Made by a program: the position numbers and the translations under genes. Positions 1-8,890 of a stretch of DNA of 64,000 nucleotides are shown here, one piece after another; position 1 is the first letter of the stretch; each line of letters starts with the position of its first letter. The notes under the pieces were generated by a model, which saw only the letters and a program-made list of their open reading frames with translations, did not search any database and was not told where the DNA came from. The DNA comes from Actinomycetes bacterium. GTDB taxonomy: Bacteria > Actinomycetota > Acidimicrobiia > Acidimicrobiales > Microtrichaceae. The stretch spans positions 6,554 to 70,553 of the forward strand of contig JAEYSR010000171.1 of the NCBI GenBank assembly GCA_023434535.1, in the 5' to 3' direction.

Positions 1-4
1 CCGA

Positions 5-1249
5 TCAGCAGTCGGACTCGGGGAGGTAGGCCGGACCGCCGATCAGCTCGTCGAGCCGCACCGGTTCCAGCCCCTTGACCTCGAGGCCGTCCAGGATGAT
101 CGGGAGCGCGTCGATCACGACCTGCCGATCCGCGTCGACGTGACCGTCGAGGCTGTCGTGCAGGAGGATGATCGACCCCGGCTGCACCCGGTCGAGCACG
201 CGGCGGGCGACCAGCTCGGCGTCATCGGTGATCCAGTCGGCCGCGGACACGTCCCACGTGACGGTGACCATGCCGCGGCTGGCGGTCTGCGCGTTCATCA
301 ACGGGGTGCGCTGGCCGTGCGGCGGGCGGAAGAACCGGGGGCAGACCCCGGCGTCCCGGCCGATGACCGCCTGAGTCTCGCCCAGCTCCGGGTACAGCGG
401 GTTCAGCCAGCCCCAGTAGTCGTGGTGGTACGAGTGGTTCCCCACCAGGTGGCCGTCCTCCACCAGCTGGCGGGCGATGTCGGGGCGCTCCTCGACGGCC
501 TTGCCGACGAGGAAGAACGTGCCCTTCGTCCCCCGCTCGTCGAGGATCCGGGCGACCTCCAACGACGCCGGGTCGTTGGGTCCGTCGTCGAAGGTGATCG
601 CCACCTGCGGCCGGTCCCGAGGACCGTGCCAGGTCACCGGGCCGAACCACGAGAGCTGCGGGTCGTTGCACCCCGTCCAGACGACCAGGGCCAGCGCCCC
701 ACCGACGGCCACCCCGACCATCGCTCGCCGGAGTCGGCGGGGGCCCGGCTCCGGAGCGGGGAGGTCCCACGGGCGGCGGAGAGCCACCGCGACGGCAGCG
801 GTGAGTGCCGCGACCAGGAACACGGCCGAGGACCCGACACCACCGAGACCCCAGACGACGGCCAGGACCACCGCCGCCACGACTGCGCCGACGACTCGCG
901 TCGCCGGAGATCCCGGGAGCGGACGCGGACCGGCGACGAGGCCGGCGCCCGCTCCCACGAGGGCGGCGATGATCACCGTCGACACCCCGGCGGGCGTCAC
1001 CGAGTAGAGGAGGCAGGCCAGGGCGACCAGCGCAGCCCCGAGCCACATGCCCCGCGGCGACGCAGCCCGCCGGCGGTAGAGCACAGCGAGAAGGACCGCC
1101 ACGACGACTGCGATCGCGACCGTGACGACGTCGCGGACCGCCGCACCGCCCGGCAGCGCAGCGATCGGCAACACCACGAGCCCGAGCCCGTATCCTGTTG
1201 CGACTCCGGAGAGGGCGCTGTGACGCCCACCCACCTGATCTTCCGTCAC
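5..1249 (-). CDS. Membrane-anchored polysaccharide deacetylase (NodB domain)
   Basis: Probable cell-envelope polysaccharide (peptidoglycan or N-acetylglucosamine polymer) deacetylase of carbohydrate esterase family 4. The first ~200 residues form about six hydrophobic segments, followed by a NodB domain that should lie outside the membrane. Visible NodB motifs, in order: TFDDGPND (metal and base Asp), GNHSYHH (metal His pair), RPPHGQRTP and LLHDS. All catalytic positions look intact, so an active enzyme is likely; the substrate is not determined. GTG at 1249 gives the longest form; GTG at 1234 has a better ribosome site (GGAAG, 5 nt away). Either start overlaps the 5' end of the divergent gene at 1220, so one of the two starts may be misplaced. 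Confidence 0.88.
   Translation of the reverse strand: MTEDQVGGRHSALSGVATGYGLGLVVLPIAALPGGAAVRDVVTVAIAVVVAVLLAVLYRRRAASPRGMWLGAALVALACLLYSVTPAGVSTVIIAALVGAGAGLVAGPRPLPGSPATRVVGAVVAAVVLAVVWGLGGVGSSAVFLVAALTAAVAVALRRPWDLPAPEPGPRRLRRAMVGVAVGGALALVVWTGCNDPQLSWFGPVTWHGPRDRPQVAITFDDGPNDPASLEVARILDERGTKGTFFLVGKAVEERPDIARQLVEDGHLVGNHSYHHDYWGWLNPLYPELGETQAVIGRDAGVCPRFFRPPHGQRTPLMNAQTASRGMVTVTWDVSAADWITDDAELVARRVLDRVQPGSIILLHDSLDGHVDADRQVVIDALPIILDGLEVKGLEPVRLDELIGGPAYLPESDC
1191..1196 (+). promoter_or_regulatory. Candidate -10 element TATCCT for the 1220 gene
   Basis: TATCCT lies 23 nt before the GTG at 1220, and GGAGAGGG precedes that GTG by 4 nt. Together they favour 1220 over the ATG at 1274, which has no ribosome site. 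The element lies inside the 5' part of the deacetylase gene. Confidence 0.35.
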
Positions 1250-2641
1250 TCGCTCGCTCGCCTCGGACCACTGATGACCGACATCTCACCTCCGGCCGGT
1301 CCCACCGTAGCGACCGGCGACGCCCCGGCCCCGCTCACGGCGGCCGACGGCGACGGAGACCGCCAGTCCGAGCTGCTTCTCCGGACGGGTCGCGTCGCCG
1401 CCATCGTGATCGCCGTGGCGTGGGGCGTGATCTGCGTGCTGATGCTCCTGCGGCCCGTCTTCATCAGCCACGACTCGCTCAGCAACAACGTCCACGTCTG
1501 GTTCATCTCGGACCAGCTCTGGAGCGGCCACGGGATCCCCATGCACGTGCCCGCTCTGGCCAACGGCGAGGCGCTCACGTTCCCGTACGCGTCGATCCCG
1601 TGGGCGTCGGCCGCGCTGCTCTGGCCGGTGCTCGGCGACCGGGCGGTGACCCTGTGGCTCGTGCTCGGCTTCGCGGCCACGGTCGTGGCGACCTTCTGGG
1701 CCTTCCCGTCGCTGCGGCGGGGCTGGTGGGCCGCCGCCACGCTGACGAACCCGGCTCTCGTGATCTCCCCGCTGCTCGGCCAGCTGCCGTTCATGTGGTC
1801 GATCGCCTGCTTCACGTTCGCGATCGGGCTGTGGCGACGGAACCGGGTGTGGCCCGCCGTCCTCCTCACCGCAGCGGCCTCGATCATCCACCCTGCGGTG
1901 GTCGTGCCGATCGTCGCCGTGGTCGTGCTCGGGTGGCTCCCCTTCGAGGCCCCCGAGCGGCGCCGCTCGCTCGCCGGCTGGTGGCTCCTCACGGTCGTCG
2001 TCAGCCTCCCGGCGGTCTGGGCGGTGTTCCAGTCGCCGGTCGTGGCGCAGACCTCGATGCAGACGCAGATCGGGGCGCTGCTCCAGACCGTCGGGATGCG
2101 GCTCCTCGTGATCCTCGTCCCCATCGTGCTGGTGCTCGCCCAGCGCTACGTCCGACCCCCGGGGTGGGCGCCCGTGGCCCTGACCGTGGTGTTCGTGGTG
2201 CTGCAGTGGCCCATGTACACGCCGTTCGGGATGGACTTCGCCTGGGGCAGCCTCACCCGGGAGCCCGACGCACAGGTCGACGCCTTCGTCGACGACGGTG
2301 GCGTCCGAGCCGGCGACACCTACAGGGTCCTGACCGGGCGCGACGGCAAGTACGGCCTGTACGCCGTGGCGCGCGCCGGTGGCGTGCTCGACGCCGAGTT
2401 CTTCCCGGAAGGCCTGCACCGGGGACCGTTCGGGTCGACCCGCTCGTACGCCCGGTTCCTGCGCGAGCGCTCGGTGGACACCGTGGCGTGGTTCCCGTCC
2501 TACGACGACCGCTACACCCGGTCCAACGAGCGCGAGCTCCTGGCCGAGATGGCAGGGCGCGGCTGCGTCGACGGCGTGGAGATCACGCAGCGCCCCGGCG
2601 ACACGCCGTGGCAGGTCTACGACGTGGACCGCGACTGCTGA
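1220..2641 (+). CDS. Multi-TM membrane protein with C-terminal extracytoplasmic domain
   Basis: Not recognised to family level. About eight to nine hydrophobic segments span the first three quarters, then a soluble tail of about 125 residues rich in acidic and aromatic residues. An acidic-flanked loop (FISHDSLSNN) after the first membrane helix recalls GT-C-fold membrane glycosyltransferases, where an Asp in that loop is catalytic, but the similarity is only suggestive. Divergent pairing with a polysaccharide deacetylase supports an envelope-glycan role. Start chosen at GTG 1220 because of the GGAGAGGG ribosome site and an upstream TATCCT; ATG 1274 (MTDISPP) is the alternative and would shorten it by 18 residues to 455. 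Confidence 0.72.
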   Translation: MTPTHLIFRHSLARLGPLMTDISPPAGPTVATGDAPAPLTAADGDGDRQSELLLRTGRVAAIVIAVAWGVICVLMLLRPVFISHDSLSNNVHVWFISDQLWSGHGIPMHVPALANGEALTFPYASIPWASAALLWPVLGDRAVTLWLVLGFAATVVATFWAFPSLRRGWWAAATLTNPALVISPLLGQLPFMWSIACFTFAIGLWRRNRVWPAVLLTAAASIIHPAVVVPIVAVVVLGWLPFEAPERRRSLAGWWLLTVVVSLPAVWAVFQSPVVAQTSMQTQIGALLQTVGMRLLVILVPIVLVLAQRYVRPPGWAPVALTVVFVVLQWPMYTPFGMDFAWGSLTREPDAQVDAFVDDGGVRAGDTYRVLTGRDGKYGLYAVARAGGVLDAEFFPEGLHRGPFGSTRSYARFLRERSVDTVAWFPSYDDRYTRSNERELLAEMAGRGCVDGVEITQRPGDTPWQVYDVDRDC

Positions 2642-2701
2642 GCCGACCGCGTCGCCGGGGTCCCCGCGCAGCAGCCCCCGGCGGATCGCAGGGCCAGGGT
2701 C

Positions 2702-3247
2702 TCAGCCCTGGCGCAGGCCCATCTCGTCGAGACGCCGGTCGGCCGACTCCTGCGCCACGCCGAGGATGCAGGCGATCGCCCGCATGTCGTCACGGCGGAT
2801 CGTCAGCACGCGTCCGTTGAAGTCCTGGCGCTGGACCTGGATCATGCGGAGGTACCGGCTGAGCATCTCGGCCTCGGCACCGTCGATGTCCTCCAGCCGC
2901 GTCAGGTCGATGCGGGCACCAGAGGCGTCGATCTCCCGACGGCCGGGCTCGTCGGGCGTCTCCCCACCGGGGAGCAGCTGGTCCACCGGCACCTTGTAGA
3001 ACTGGGCCAGGCGGTGGAGCCGTGGCACCGAGATCGCACGCTCGCCCCGCTCGTAGGCACCGAGCACCGACGCCTTGAACTCCTGGCCGGAGACCTTCTC
3101 GACCTCCTGCAGGGACAGCTTCTTCTGCTTGCGGATCTCCCGGAGCCGCTCACCGACGACCTTGGCGTACCCGCCGTCGTCGAGCCGATCGCCCTCGTCG
3201 GCCGTGCTCGCGTCGTGCCCCACTCCGTCCAACATGTCCTCATCCAT
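2702..3247 (-). CDS. BldD-like XRE-family transcriptional regulator
   Basis: A 181-residue DNA-binding protein. An N-terminal Cro/C1-type helix-turn-helix (about residues 25-90) carries the pattern GERLREIRKQKKLSLQEVE ... LGAYERGERAISVPRLHRLAQFY, close to what I know of Streptomyces BldD and its relatives. BldD represses development genes and dimerises on cyclic-di-GMP; the C-terminal ~90 residues here could hold an equivalent domain, but I cannot confirm the RxD-x8-RxxD signature. ATG at 3247 was chosen; the frame extends upstream to 3346 without a convincing ribosome site. Monocistronic, transcribed away from rsmE's upstream neighbours. Confidence 0.8.
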   Translation of the reverse strand: MDEDMLDGVGHDASTADEGDRLDDGGYAKVVGERLREIRKQKKLSLQEVEKVSGQEFKASVLGAYERGERAISVPRLHRLAQFYKVPVDQLLPGGETPDEPGRREIDASGARIDLTRLEDIDGAEAEMLSRYLRMIQVQRQDFNGRVLTIRRDDMRAIACILGVAQESADRRLDEMGLRQG

Positions 3248-3306
3248 TCGGTCGTCCGCCCTCCCTCGGTACCAATGACCACTGTGCGTCATCGTCTGAC
3301 CGCACG

Positions 3307-3346
3307 CCACGTGGAAAAGTACCCCTCTCGACACGCTCCGTGGCAA
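3307..3346 (-). promoter_or_regulatory. Candidate promoter of the BldD-like gene with CCACGTGG palindrome
   Basis: On the minus strand TTGCCA (3341-3346) is followed after 19 nt by TACTTT (3316-3321). The expected transcription start falls on the 8-bp palindrome CCACGTGG (3307-3314), which could be an operator for autoregulation, as is usual for BldD. Spacer length is slightly long, so this is tentative. Confidence 0.3.
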
Positions 3347-3437
3347 TCCGGGCGAACCCTAGAGTGGCGAGCCGGGGCCATCAGAGAGGCCGAGCAGCGG
3401 GGTCATCGGAGGGGCCGATGAGCGGGGCCCGGCTCCG

Positions 3438-4154
3438 TCAGGAGCTGCGTGTGCCCGCGTTCCGGAGCGAGGTGACCAGCACGCCGGCCACGATGGCCGC
3501 CGTCTCGGCCCTGAGCACGTGCTCGCCGAGGGAGACCGGCTGCGGGGAGCCCGGACGGGATTCCGCGGCGTCGCGCTCCCGGTCGCTCCAACCGCCCTCC
3601 GGACCGACGACCACCGATCGACAGGACGGGCCCGGCCCGACGCCCCCCATGTCCGCGACCGCGATGCCGTCCGCCAGCAGGTCGTCGAGCGGAGCGAGCG
3701 AGACGTCGGGCAGCCACAGTCGACGGCACTGCTCGGTGGCCAGGAGAGCGACCCGACGGAGCTTCTCCAGGTGCTTGTCGGCCCGGTCCCCGTCCCAGCG
3801 GACCACCGAGCGCTCCGAGGACGTCACGACGATGCGGTCGACCCCGATCTCGGTCAGCTTCTGCACCACCAGCTCCGGCCGATCGCCCTTCACGGGGACG
3901 AACGCCACGGTCGTCGGGTCCGTCGGGGCGGGCTCACGTCCGGCGACGTCGGTCGGCACGAGTCGATCCGACCCATCGAAGCTGCAGCGGCGCCACCCCC
4001 CTGCGCCGTCGGCGGCGCAGACCACCTCGCCCGCCCGCAGGCGGAGCACCCGCCCGAGGTGGTGCGACGCCGCGGCGTCCAGCACCGGACCCGCAGGGTC
4101 GTCGACGTCCGCGACGACCACCTGGGTGGCGACGCCGGTGCGATGGTCGGCCAT
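3438..4154 (-). CDS. rsmE: 16S rRNA (uracil(1498)-N3)-methyltransferase RsmE
   Basis: SPOUT-superfamily methyltransferase of 238 residues that methylates N3 of U1498 in 16S rRNA using SAM. The N-terminal PUA-like part contains SHHLGRVLRLRAGE; the C-terminal trefoil knot has VGPEGGWSDRERD and the SLGEHVLRAETA motif that forms the cofactor pocket. Length and motifs are standard. It lies 8 bp downstream of dnaJ, completing the leftward hrcA-dnaJ-rsmE operon, a common arrangement in Actinobacteria. No internal oddities. Confidence 0.95.
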   Translation of the reverse strand: MADHRTGVATQVVVADVDDPAGPVLDAAASHHLGRVLRLRAGEVVCAADGAGGWRRCSFDGSDRLVPTDVAGREPAPTDPTTVAFVPVKGDRPELVVQKLTEIGVDRIVVTSSERSVVRWDGDRADKHLEKLRRVALLATEQCRRLWLPDVSLAPLDDLLADGIAVADMGGVGPGPSCRSVVVGPEGGWSDRERDAAESRPGSPQPVSLGEHVLRAETAAIVAGVLVTSLRNAGTRSS

Positions 4155-4162
4155 CGCTGCGG

Positions 4163-5287
4163 TCAGTGGCTCTGGAAGGCCGACTTGACCTTGGAGAAGA
4201 AGCCCTCGTCGGCCGGGGCCACGTCCTCGCCCCGCAGGGCGGCGAACTGCCGCAGGAGCTCGGCCTCGTCGTCGTCCAGCTTGTCGGGGGTCTCGACGTC
4301 CACCACCACGATCAGGTCACCTCGGCCTCGACCGCCCAGGTGCGGGACACCCCGGCCCTTGAGCCGGAAGCTCTGGCCGCTCTGCGTGCCGCGCGGGACG
4401 ACCAGGTCCTCCCAGCCGTCGAGCGTCTCCAACGGGAGCTTGACCCCGAGCGCCGCCTGGGCGATGCCGATCGGCAGGTGCTCGACGAGGTCGTCGCCCT
4501 CACGGGCGAACCGTTCGTGCGGCGCCACGCGCAGGTGCACGTAGAGGTCGCCCGGCGGGCCGCCACGAGGGCCGACCGCACCGCGGCCGGTGAGGCGGAG
4601 CGTCGATCCGTCGTCCACGCCGCGGGGGACGTCGACCGTGTAGGTCCGATCGCCGATGATGCGCCCGTCGCCGGAGCAGGTGGCGCACGGCGACTCGATG
4701 ATCTGGCCCATCCCACCGCAGCTCCGGCACGGCGCCGCGGTGACGATCTGGCCGAGGACGCTCTGGCGGACCATCCGGACCTCGCCGCTGCCGCCGCAGT
4801 CCTGGCAGGTGTGGGGCGTGGTGCCGTTCTCGGCGCCGGTACCACCGCAGTCCTCGCAGGCCGTCGCCGTCCGCACGGTCACGTCGGTCTGGGTGCCGAA
4901 CACCGCGTCGTTGAAGTCGATCGCCGCGACGGCTTCGAGGTCGCTCCCCCGCTGCGGACCGCTCGGGCCCCGCCGGCCACCGCCGAAGGGGCCGGCGCCG
5001 CCGGTGAAGAACGCGTCGAAGAGGTCGCCCAGGCCCGAGGCGCCGGAGCCGAACGGATCGGAGAGGTCGAACCCGTCGGCGGACCCGAAGCGGTCGTAGC
5101 GACTGCGCTTCTCGGGGTCCGACAGCACCTCGTAGGCCGCGGCGAGCTCCTTGAACCGCGACTCGGCGCTCGGATCGTCGGGGTTCGCATCGGGATGGCA
5201 CTCCCGCGCCAACCGGCGGTAGGAGCGCTTGATCTCCTCCATGGAGGCGCTGCGCGACACCTCCAGGACCTCGTACAGGTCAGTCAC
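4163..5287 (-). CDS. dnaJ: Chaperone protein DnaJ (type I Hsp40)
   Basis: Hsp40 co-chaperone that delivers unfolded proteins to DnaK and stimulates its ATPase. Domain order: J domain (residues 1-70) with the essential HPD in CHPDANP; a Gly/Phe-rich stretch (about 72-110); a zinc-binding domain with four CxxCxGxG-type repeats ([32 protein letters not shown]); then two beta-barrel substrate domains. At 374 residues it is full length. It starts 3 bp after hrcA and is therefore under the CIRCE operator. dnaK and grpE are not in the window, so this is probably the second, HrcA-linked dnaJ copy seen in many Actinobacteria. Confidence 0.96.
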   Translation of the reverse strand: MTDLYEVLEVSRSASMEEIKRSYRRLARECHPDANPDDPSAESRFKELAAAYEVLSDPEKRSRYDRFGSADGFDLSDPFGSGASGLGDLFDAFFTGGAGPFGGGRRGPSGPQRGSDLEAVAAIDFNDAVFGTQTDVTVRTATACEDCGGTGAENGTTPHTCQDCGGSGEVRMVRQSVLGQIVTAAPCRSCGGMGQIIESPCATCSGDGRIIGDRTYTVDVPRGVDDGSTLRLTGRGAVGPRGGPPGDLYVHLRVAPHERFAREGDDLVEHLPIGIAQAALGVKLPLETLDGWEDLVVPRGTQSGQSFRLKGRGVPHLGGRGRGDLIVVVDVETPDKLDDDEAELLRQFAALRGEDVAPADEGFFSKVKSAFQSH

Positions 5288-5290
5288 CCG

Positions 5291-6334
5291 TCACCCCTCG
5301 GCCGATCGTCCGTCGGTCAACATGCGGCTCAGTCGTCGACTCACGACCGACACCGTCGACACCGTCTCCGCGTAGTCCATCCTCGTCGGACCGATCACCG
5401 CGATCGCTCCCGCCTGCGAGTCGCCGGCGCTGAACGGCGCGACCACCAGGGCGCAGTCGGCCAGGGTGTCGACGCCGGTCTCGGAGCCGATCGCCACCGT
5501 CAGACCGCCGTCGACCAGCTCCTTGAGCAGGGACACCACGACGAAGTGCTGCTCCAGGATCGTGAGGACCTGCTCGACGGTCTCCCGCGTCTCGAACGAG
5601 CCGGCGACGTGGGCGGCACCGTCGACGTAGACCTGCTGATCGGCCGCGACGGCCGCTGCGATCCGGATGGCGTCGGCAGCCGCAGCGGCCACCGCGGCAC
5701 CGGGAGCTCCCTCGGGCGGAGCCCACGCGTCCAGGTCGGTCAGCCTCGAGCCCACCAGGCTCCGGGACACCAGCGCCTGGCCGTCGGCCAGATCGGCCTC
5801 GGCGGAACCCCCGACCGTCGTCGGGCCCGGGTCGAACGTGCGCTTGAGGACGACTCCGTCGCTCAGCACCACCACGACGAGCACCGTGCGCGGGTTGAGG
5901 TCGACCAGCTGCACCGAGCGGATCGACGCCACCTCGGGCGGGTCCCCGACCACCACCGCAGCGCTGTGGGTGAGGGTCGACAGGAGGCGCGTGGTCTCCC
6001 TCAGCATCGACTCCAGCTCGCCGTGGGCGCTGGCGAAGAAGTCCCGGACGGCTCTCACGTTGGTCGGGCTGATGTCGGTGCCCGCCAGCCCGTCGACGAA
6101 GAACCGGTAGCCCTTCTCGGTCGGGACCCGACCGGCGCTCGTGTGGGGCTGGGCGAGGTAGCCCTCGCGCTCCAGGACCGTCATCTCGTTGCGGACGGTG
6201 GCCGAGGAGACGGCCACCTCCGAACGGGACGCCACCGTGGTGGAGCCCACCGGTTGGGCGGTCTCGATGTACTGCTGCACGACGGCGCGGAGGATCGCCG
6301 ACTTGCGATCGTCGAGGTGTCGGTCGTCAGGCAT
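5291..6334 (-). CDS. hrcA: Heat-inducible transcription repressor HrcA
   Basis: Winged-helix repressor (347 residues) that binds CIRCE and releases it on heat stress when GroE becomes limiting. The N-terminal DNA-binding region contains KSAILRAVVQQYIETAQPVGS and SSATVRNEMTVLEREGYLAQPHTSAGRVPTEKGYRFFVD (given in two parts), typical of the family; the GAF-like dimerisation region follows. The frame could begin two codons earlier at GTG 6340, but ATG at 6334 sits 8 nt after a TAGACT -10 and fits a leaderless mRNA. The CIRCE operator directly abuts and shares one base with this ATG, so autorepression is expected. Confidence 0.96.
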   Translation of the reverse strand: MPDDRHLDDRKSAILRAVVQQYIETAQPVGSTTVASRSEVAVSSATVRNEMTVLEREGYLAQPHTSAGRVPTEKGYRFFVDGLAGTDISPTNVRAVRDFFASAHGELESMLRETTRLLSTLTHSAAVVVGDPPEVASIRSVQLVDLNPRTVLVVVVLSDGVVLKRTFDPGPTTVGGSAEADLADGQALVSRSLVGSRLTDLDAWAPPEGAPGAAVAAAAADAIRIAAAVAADQQVYVDGAAHVAGSFETRETVEQVLTILEQHFVVVSLLKELVDGGLTVAIGSETGVDTLADCALVVAPFSAGDSQAGAIAVIGPTRMDYAETVSTVSVVSRRLSRMLTDGRSAEG

Positions 6335-6360
6335 TGGCACTCAGTCTACGCGAGTGCCAA
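6334..6360. promoter_or_regulatory. CIRCE operator upstream of hrcA
   Basis: Perfect inverted repeat: TTGGCACTC at 6334-6342, 9-nt spacer at 6343-6351, GAGTGCCAA at 6352-6360. It differs from the consensus TTAGCACTC-N9-GAGTGCTAA only by a symmetric A-to-G/T-to-C change. Its last base is the first base of the hrcA start codon. Confidence 0.95.
6343..6348 (-). promoter_or_regulatory. -10 element TAGACT of hrcA, inside the CIRCE spacer
   Basis: On the minus strand TAGACT ends 8 nt before the hrcA ATG, placing the transcription start at or beside the start codon (leaderless). HrcA bound to CIRCE would cover both the -10 and the start site. No clear -35 is visible. Confidence 0.6.
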
Positions 6361-6385
6361 TTCAGGCACCTTGCACCGATCCACT

Positions 6386-6616
6386 CGAGGACCTCGCTGC
6401 GCTCGCACGGCCGGAGGACCTCGCTGCGCTCAGTCCTCCTCCTCCCGGGGGCGGGGCCCCCGAACCCCACACCCGGCCGGCTCGCTGCGCTCGCACGGCC
6501 CGAGGACCTCGCTGCGCTCAGTCCTCCCTCTCCACGGGAGCTCCGCCCCCGAACCCCGCACCCGGCCGGCTCGCTGCGCTCGCACGGCCGGAGGACCTCC
6601 CTGCGCTCAGTCCTCC
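6386..6616. repeat. 88-bp tandem repeat (2.6 copies) with hairpins, covering the lepA 3' end
   Basis: Units beginning with the shared CTCGCTGCGCTCGCACGG occur at 6393, 6481 and 6570 (periods 88 and 89 bp), the last one truncated. Each unit holds, on the minus strand, GGAGGAC(T)GAGCGCAGCGAG-GTCCTCC, a 7-bp stem with a 13-nt loop (copy 2 has one mismatch). The copy nearest lepA contains the lepA stop codon and its last Glu-Asp codons, so the array looks like downstream duplications of the lepA 3' end. The hairpins lie where a lepA terminator is expected but lack a T-tract. No gene is seen between 6361 and 6606. Confidence 0.85.
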
Positions 6617-8394
6617 AACCTCAACGCGGAGATGAAGGCGTCGGAGGGCACCTCGACGCGGCCCAGGTGCTTCATCCGCTTCTTGCCCTCCTTCTGCTTC
6701 TCGAGGAGCTTGCGCTTGCGGGACACGTCGCCGCCGTAGAGCTTGGCGGTCACGTCCTTGCGGTAGGCCTTGACCGTCTGACGGCTGAGGATCCGGGCAC
6801 CGATGGCCGCCTGGATGGGGACGTCGAACTGCTGGCGCGGGATCAGCTCCCGCAGCTTGTCCACCATCTTCTTGCCGTAGTCGTAGGACTTGTCCTTGTG
6901 GACGATCGAGCTGAAGGCGTCGACCGGGTCACCGGCGATGAGGATGTCGACCTTGACCAGGTCGGCAGGCTCGTACCCGATGGGCTCGTAGTCCAGGCTG
7001 GCGTAGCCCTGGGTGCGGCTCTTGAGCTGGTCGAAGAAGTCCATCACGACCTCGCCGAGCGGCAACCGGTACTGCAGCTCGACCCGCTCCGGGGACAGGT
7101 ACTCCATCTTCACCATCTCGCCCCGGCGCGTCTGGCACAGGTCCATCAGCGCCCCGGTGTAGGTCGTCGGCGTGATGATGGTGGTGCGGAGGTACGGCTC
7201 GAGGATCTGGTCGATCGCAGCCGGGTCCGGGAGGTCCGCCGGGTTGTCGATCACGAACTCGTGGCCGTCCTCCCGGACGACCCGGTACTCCACCGACGGC
7301 GCCGTCGCGATGAGGTTCAGGTCGAACTCCCGCTCCAGCCGCTCTCGGATGATCTCCATGTGGAGCAGACCCAGGAACCCGCACCGGAAGCCGAAGCCGA
7401 GCGCTCCGGAGGTCTCGGGTTCGTAGGTGAAGCTGGCGTCGTTGAGCTGCAGCTTCTCCAGCGACTCCCGGAGGTCCTCGAACTCGTCGCCGTCCACCGG
7501 GTAGAGGCCGCAGAAGACCATCGGCTTGGGGTCCTGGTAGCCGGCGAGGGCCTCGGCAGCGGGCCGGGCGTTGTCGGTGACGGTCTCGCCCGAGCGGGCC
7601 TCGCCGACGTCCTTGATGCCGGCGATCAGGTACCCCACCTCGCCGGGCCCGAGCTCGCTGACCGGCAGGTTGTCGGGAGTGCGGACGCCGACCTCGATCG
7701 CCTCGTGGACCGCCCCGGCCTGCATGAACTTGAGCCGTGAGCCGGTCCGGAGGTGGCCGTTGACGACACGGACGGAGCTGACGACGCCCCGGTACTGGTC
7801 GAAGTGCGAGTCGAAGATCAGGCCCTGCAGCGGCTGGTCCGCGTCGCCCTCGGGCGGCGGGATGCGCTCGACGACCGCGTCGAGGAGCTCCTCGACGCCC
7901 TCGCCGGTCTTGGCCGAGATGCGCAGGACGTCGGTCGCCGGGATGCCGAGGACGTTCTCGATCTCCTGGGCATAGGTGTCGGGATCCGCCGCGGGGAGGT
8001 CGATCTTGTTGAGGACGGGCACGATCTCCAGGTCGTTGTCCAGCGCCAGGTAGCAGTTCGCGAGAGTCTGGGCCTCGATCCCCTGGGACGCGTCGACGAC
8101 CAGGATCACCCCCTCGCAGGCAGCGAGCGACCGGGACACCTCGTAGCCGAAGTCCACGTGACCGGGGGTGTCGATCAGGTTGAGCGTGTGGCCCTTGTGC
8201 AGCAGTCGGACCGACTGCAGCTTGATCGTGATGCCCCTCTCGCGCTCGAGGTCCATCGAGTCCAGGTACTGGGCGCGCATGTCCCGGGGATCCACCGCTC
8301 CGCAGATCTCGAGCATGCGGTCGGCGAGGGTGGACTTCCCGTGATCGATGTGGGCGATGATCGAGAGGTTGCGGATGGAGTCGAGTCGAGTCAT
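6607..8394 (-). CDS. lepA: Elongation factor 4 (LepA), ribosomal back-translocase GTPase
   Basis: Translational GTPase of 595 residues that acts on stalled or mis-translocated ribosomes. N-terminal G domain motifs: AHIDHGKST (P-loop), RGITIK (switch I), DTPGHVDF (G3) and NKIDLP (G4). The LepA-specific C-terminal domain includes VKVDILIAG and [21 protein letters not shown] (in parts). Start taken at ATG 8394 (MTRLDSIRN), matching the usual N-terminus; the frame remains open 20 codons upstream to 8454. It is divergent from rpsT, the usual actinobacterial neighbour. The 3' end is embedded in the tandem repeat at 6386-6616. Confidence 0.96.
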   Translation of the reverse strand: MTRLDSIRNLSIIAHIDHGKSTLADRMLEICGAVDPRDMRAQYLDSMDLERERGITIKLQSVRLLHKGHTLNLIDTPGHVDFGYEVSRSLAACEGVILVVDASQGIEAQTLANCYLALDNDLEIVPVLNKIDLPAADPDTYAQEIENVLGIPATDVLRISAKTGEGVEELLDAVVERIPPPEGDADQPLQGLIFDSHFDQYRGVVSSVRVVNGHLRTGSRLKFMQAGAVHEAIEVGVRTPDNLPVSELGPGEVGYLIAGIKDVGEARSGETVTDNARPAAEALAGYQDPKPMVFCGLYPVDGDEFEDLRESLEKLQLNDASFTYEPETSGALGFGFRCGFLGLLHMEIIRERLEREFDLNLIATAPSVEYRVVREDGHEFVIDNPADLPDPAAIDQILEPYLRTTIITPTTYTGALMDLCQTRRGEMVKMEYLSPERVELQYRLPLGEVVMDFFDQLKSRTQGYASLDYEPIGYEPADLVKVDILIAGDPVDAFSSIVHKDKSYDYGKKMVDKLRELIPRQQFDVPIQAAIGARILSRQTVKAYRKDVTAKLYGGDVSRKRKLLEKQKEGKKRMKHLGRVEVPSDAFISALRLED

Positions 8395-8577
8395 GGGTGG
8401 AAGGGGCCGCGTCGGGCGCCCCAGTCTGGCAGCGCCGCCGCCGGAGTCCGTCATCGCCGCCGGAACGGCCCGGCGACGCGGTCGATGGCGGCGGGATGCG
8501 CTGAACTGGCGGCGCGGCTATCGTTGACCGGTCGCCCGCCGAGCCTCCGGCACGCGGGAACATCGAGCACGCACACC

Positions 8578-8593
8578 GCCGGCGATCGCCGGC
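8578..8593. promoter_or_regulatory. 16-bp perfect palindrome in the rpsT leader
   Basis: GCCGGCGATCGCCGGC is a perfect palindrome lying 30 bp before the rpsT start. A TATCGT (8519-8524) about 100 nt upstream could be the rpsT -10, which would place the palindrome in the 5' UTR as a hairpin. It might serve S20 autoregulation, but nothing in the sequence proves it. Confidence 0.4.
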
Positions 8594-8623
8594 CGACACG
8601 GATCAGGACCGGACAGAACCGCC

Positions 8624-8881
8624 ATGGCGAACATCAAGAGCCAGATCAAGCGCAACCGTCAGAACGACAAGGCGAACGAGCGCAACCGCGCCGTCCGCTC
8701 CGAGCTGAAGACCCGCACCAAGCGCGTCGAGGCCGCTGTCGACGCCGGCGAGGACGCCACCGCTCTGCTCCAGGACGCCATCAAGCGGATCGACCAGGCC
8801 ACCGCCAAGGGCGTGCTCCACAAGAACACCGCTGCCCGCCGCAAGGCCCGTCTGGCCAAGAAGGTCAACGCCGCCAGCTGA
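8624..8881 (+). CDS. rpsT: 30S ribosomal protein S20
   Basis: An 85-residue, Lys/Arg-rich three-helix protein that binds 16S rRNA near helices 9 and 44. The start MANIKSQIKRNRQND and the KGVLHKNTAARRKARLAKK segment are diagnostic. It is monocistronic on the plus strand with a leader of about 100 nt, divergent from lepA and convergent with holA (9 bp between stop codons). Confidence 0.97.
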   Translation: MANIKSQIKRNRQNDKANERNRAVRSELKTRTKRVEAAVDAGEDATALLQDAIKRIDQATAKGVLHKNTAARRKARLAKKVNAAS

Positions 8882-8890
8882 GCGACCCGG

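Noticed and set aside
6386..6616. CRISPR array
   Set aside because: The repeated unit is 88 bp with almost no unique spacer and only 2.6 copies, and there are no cas genes.
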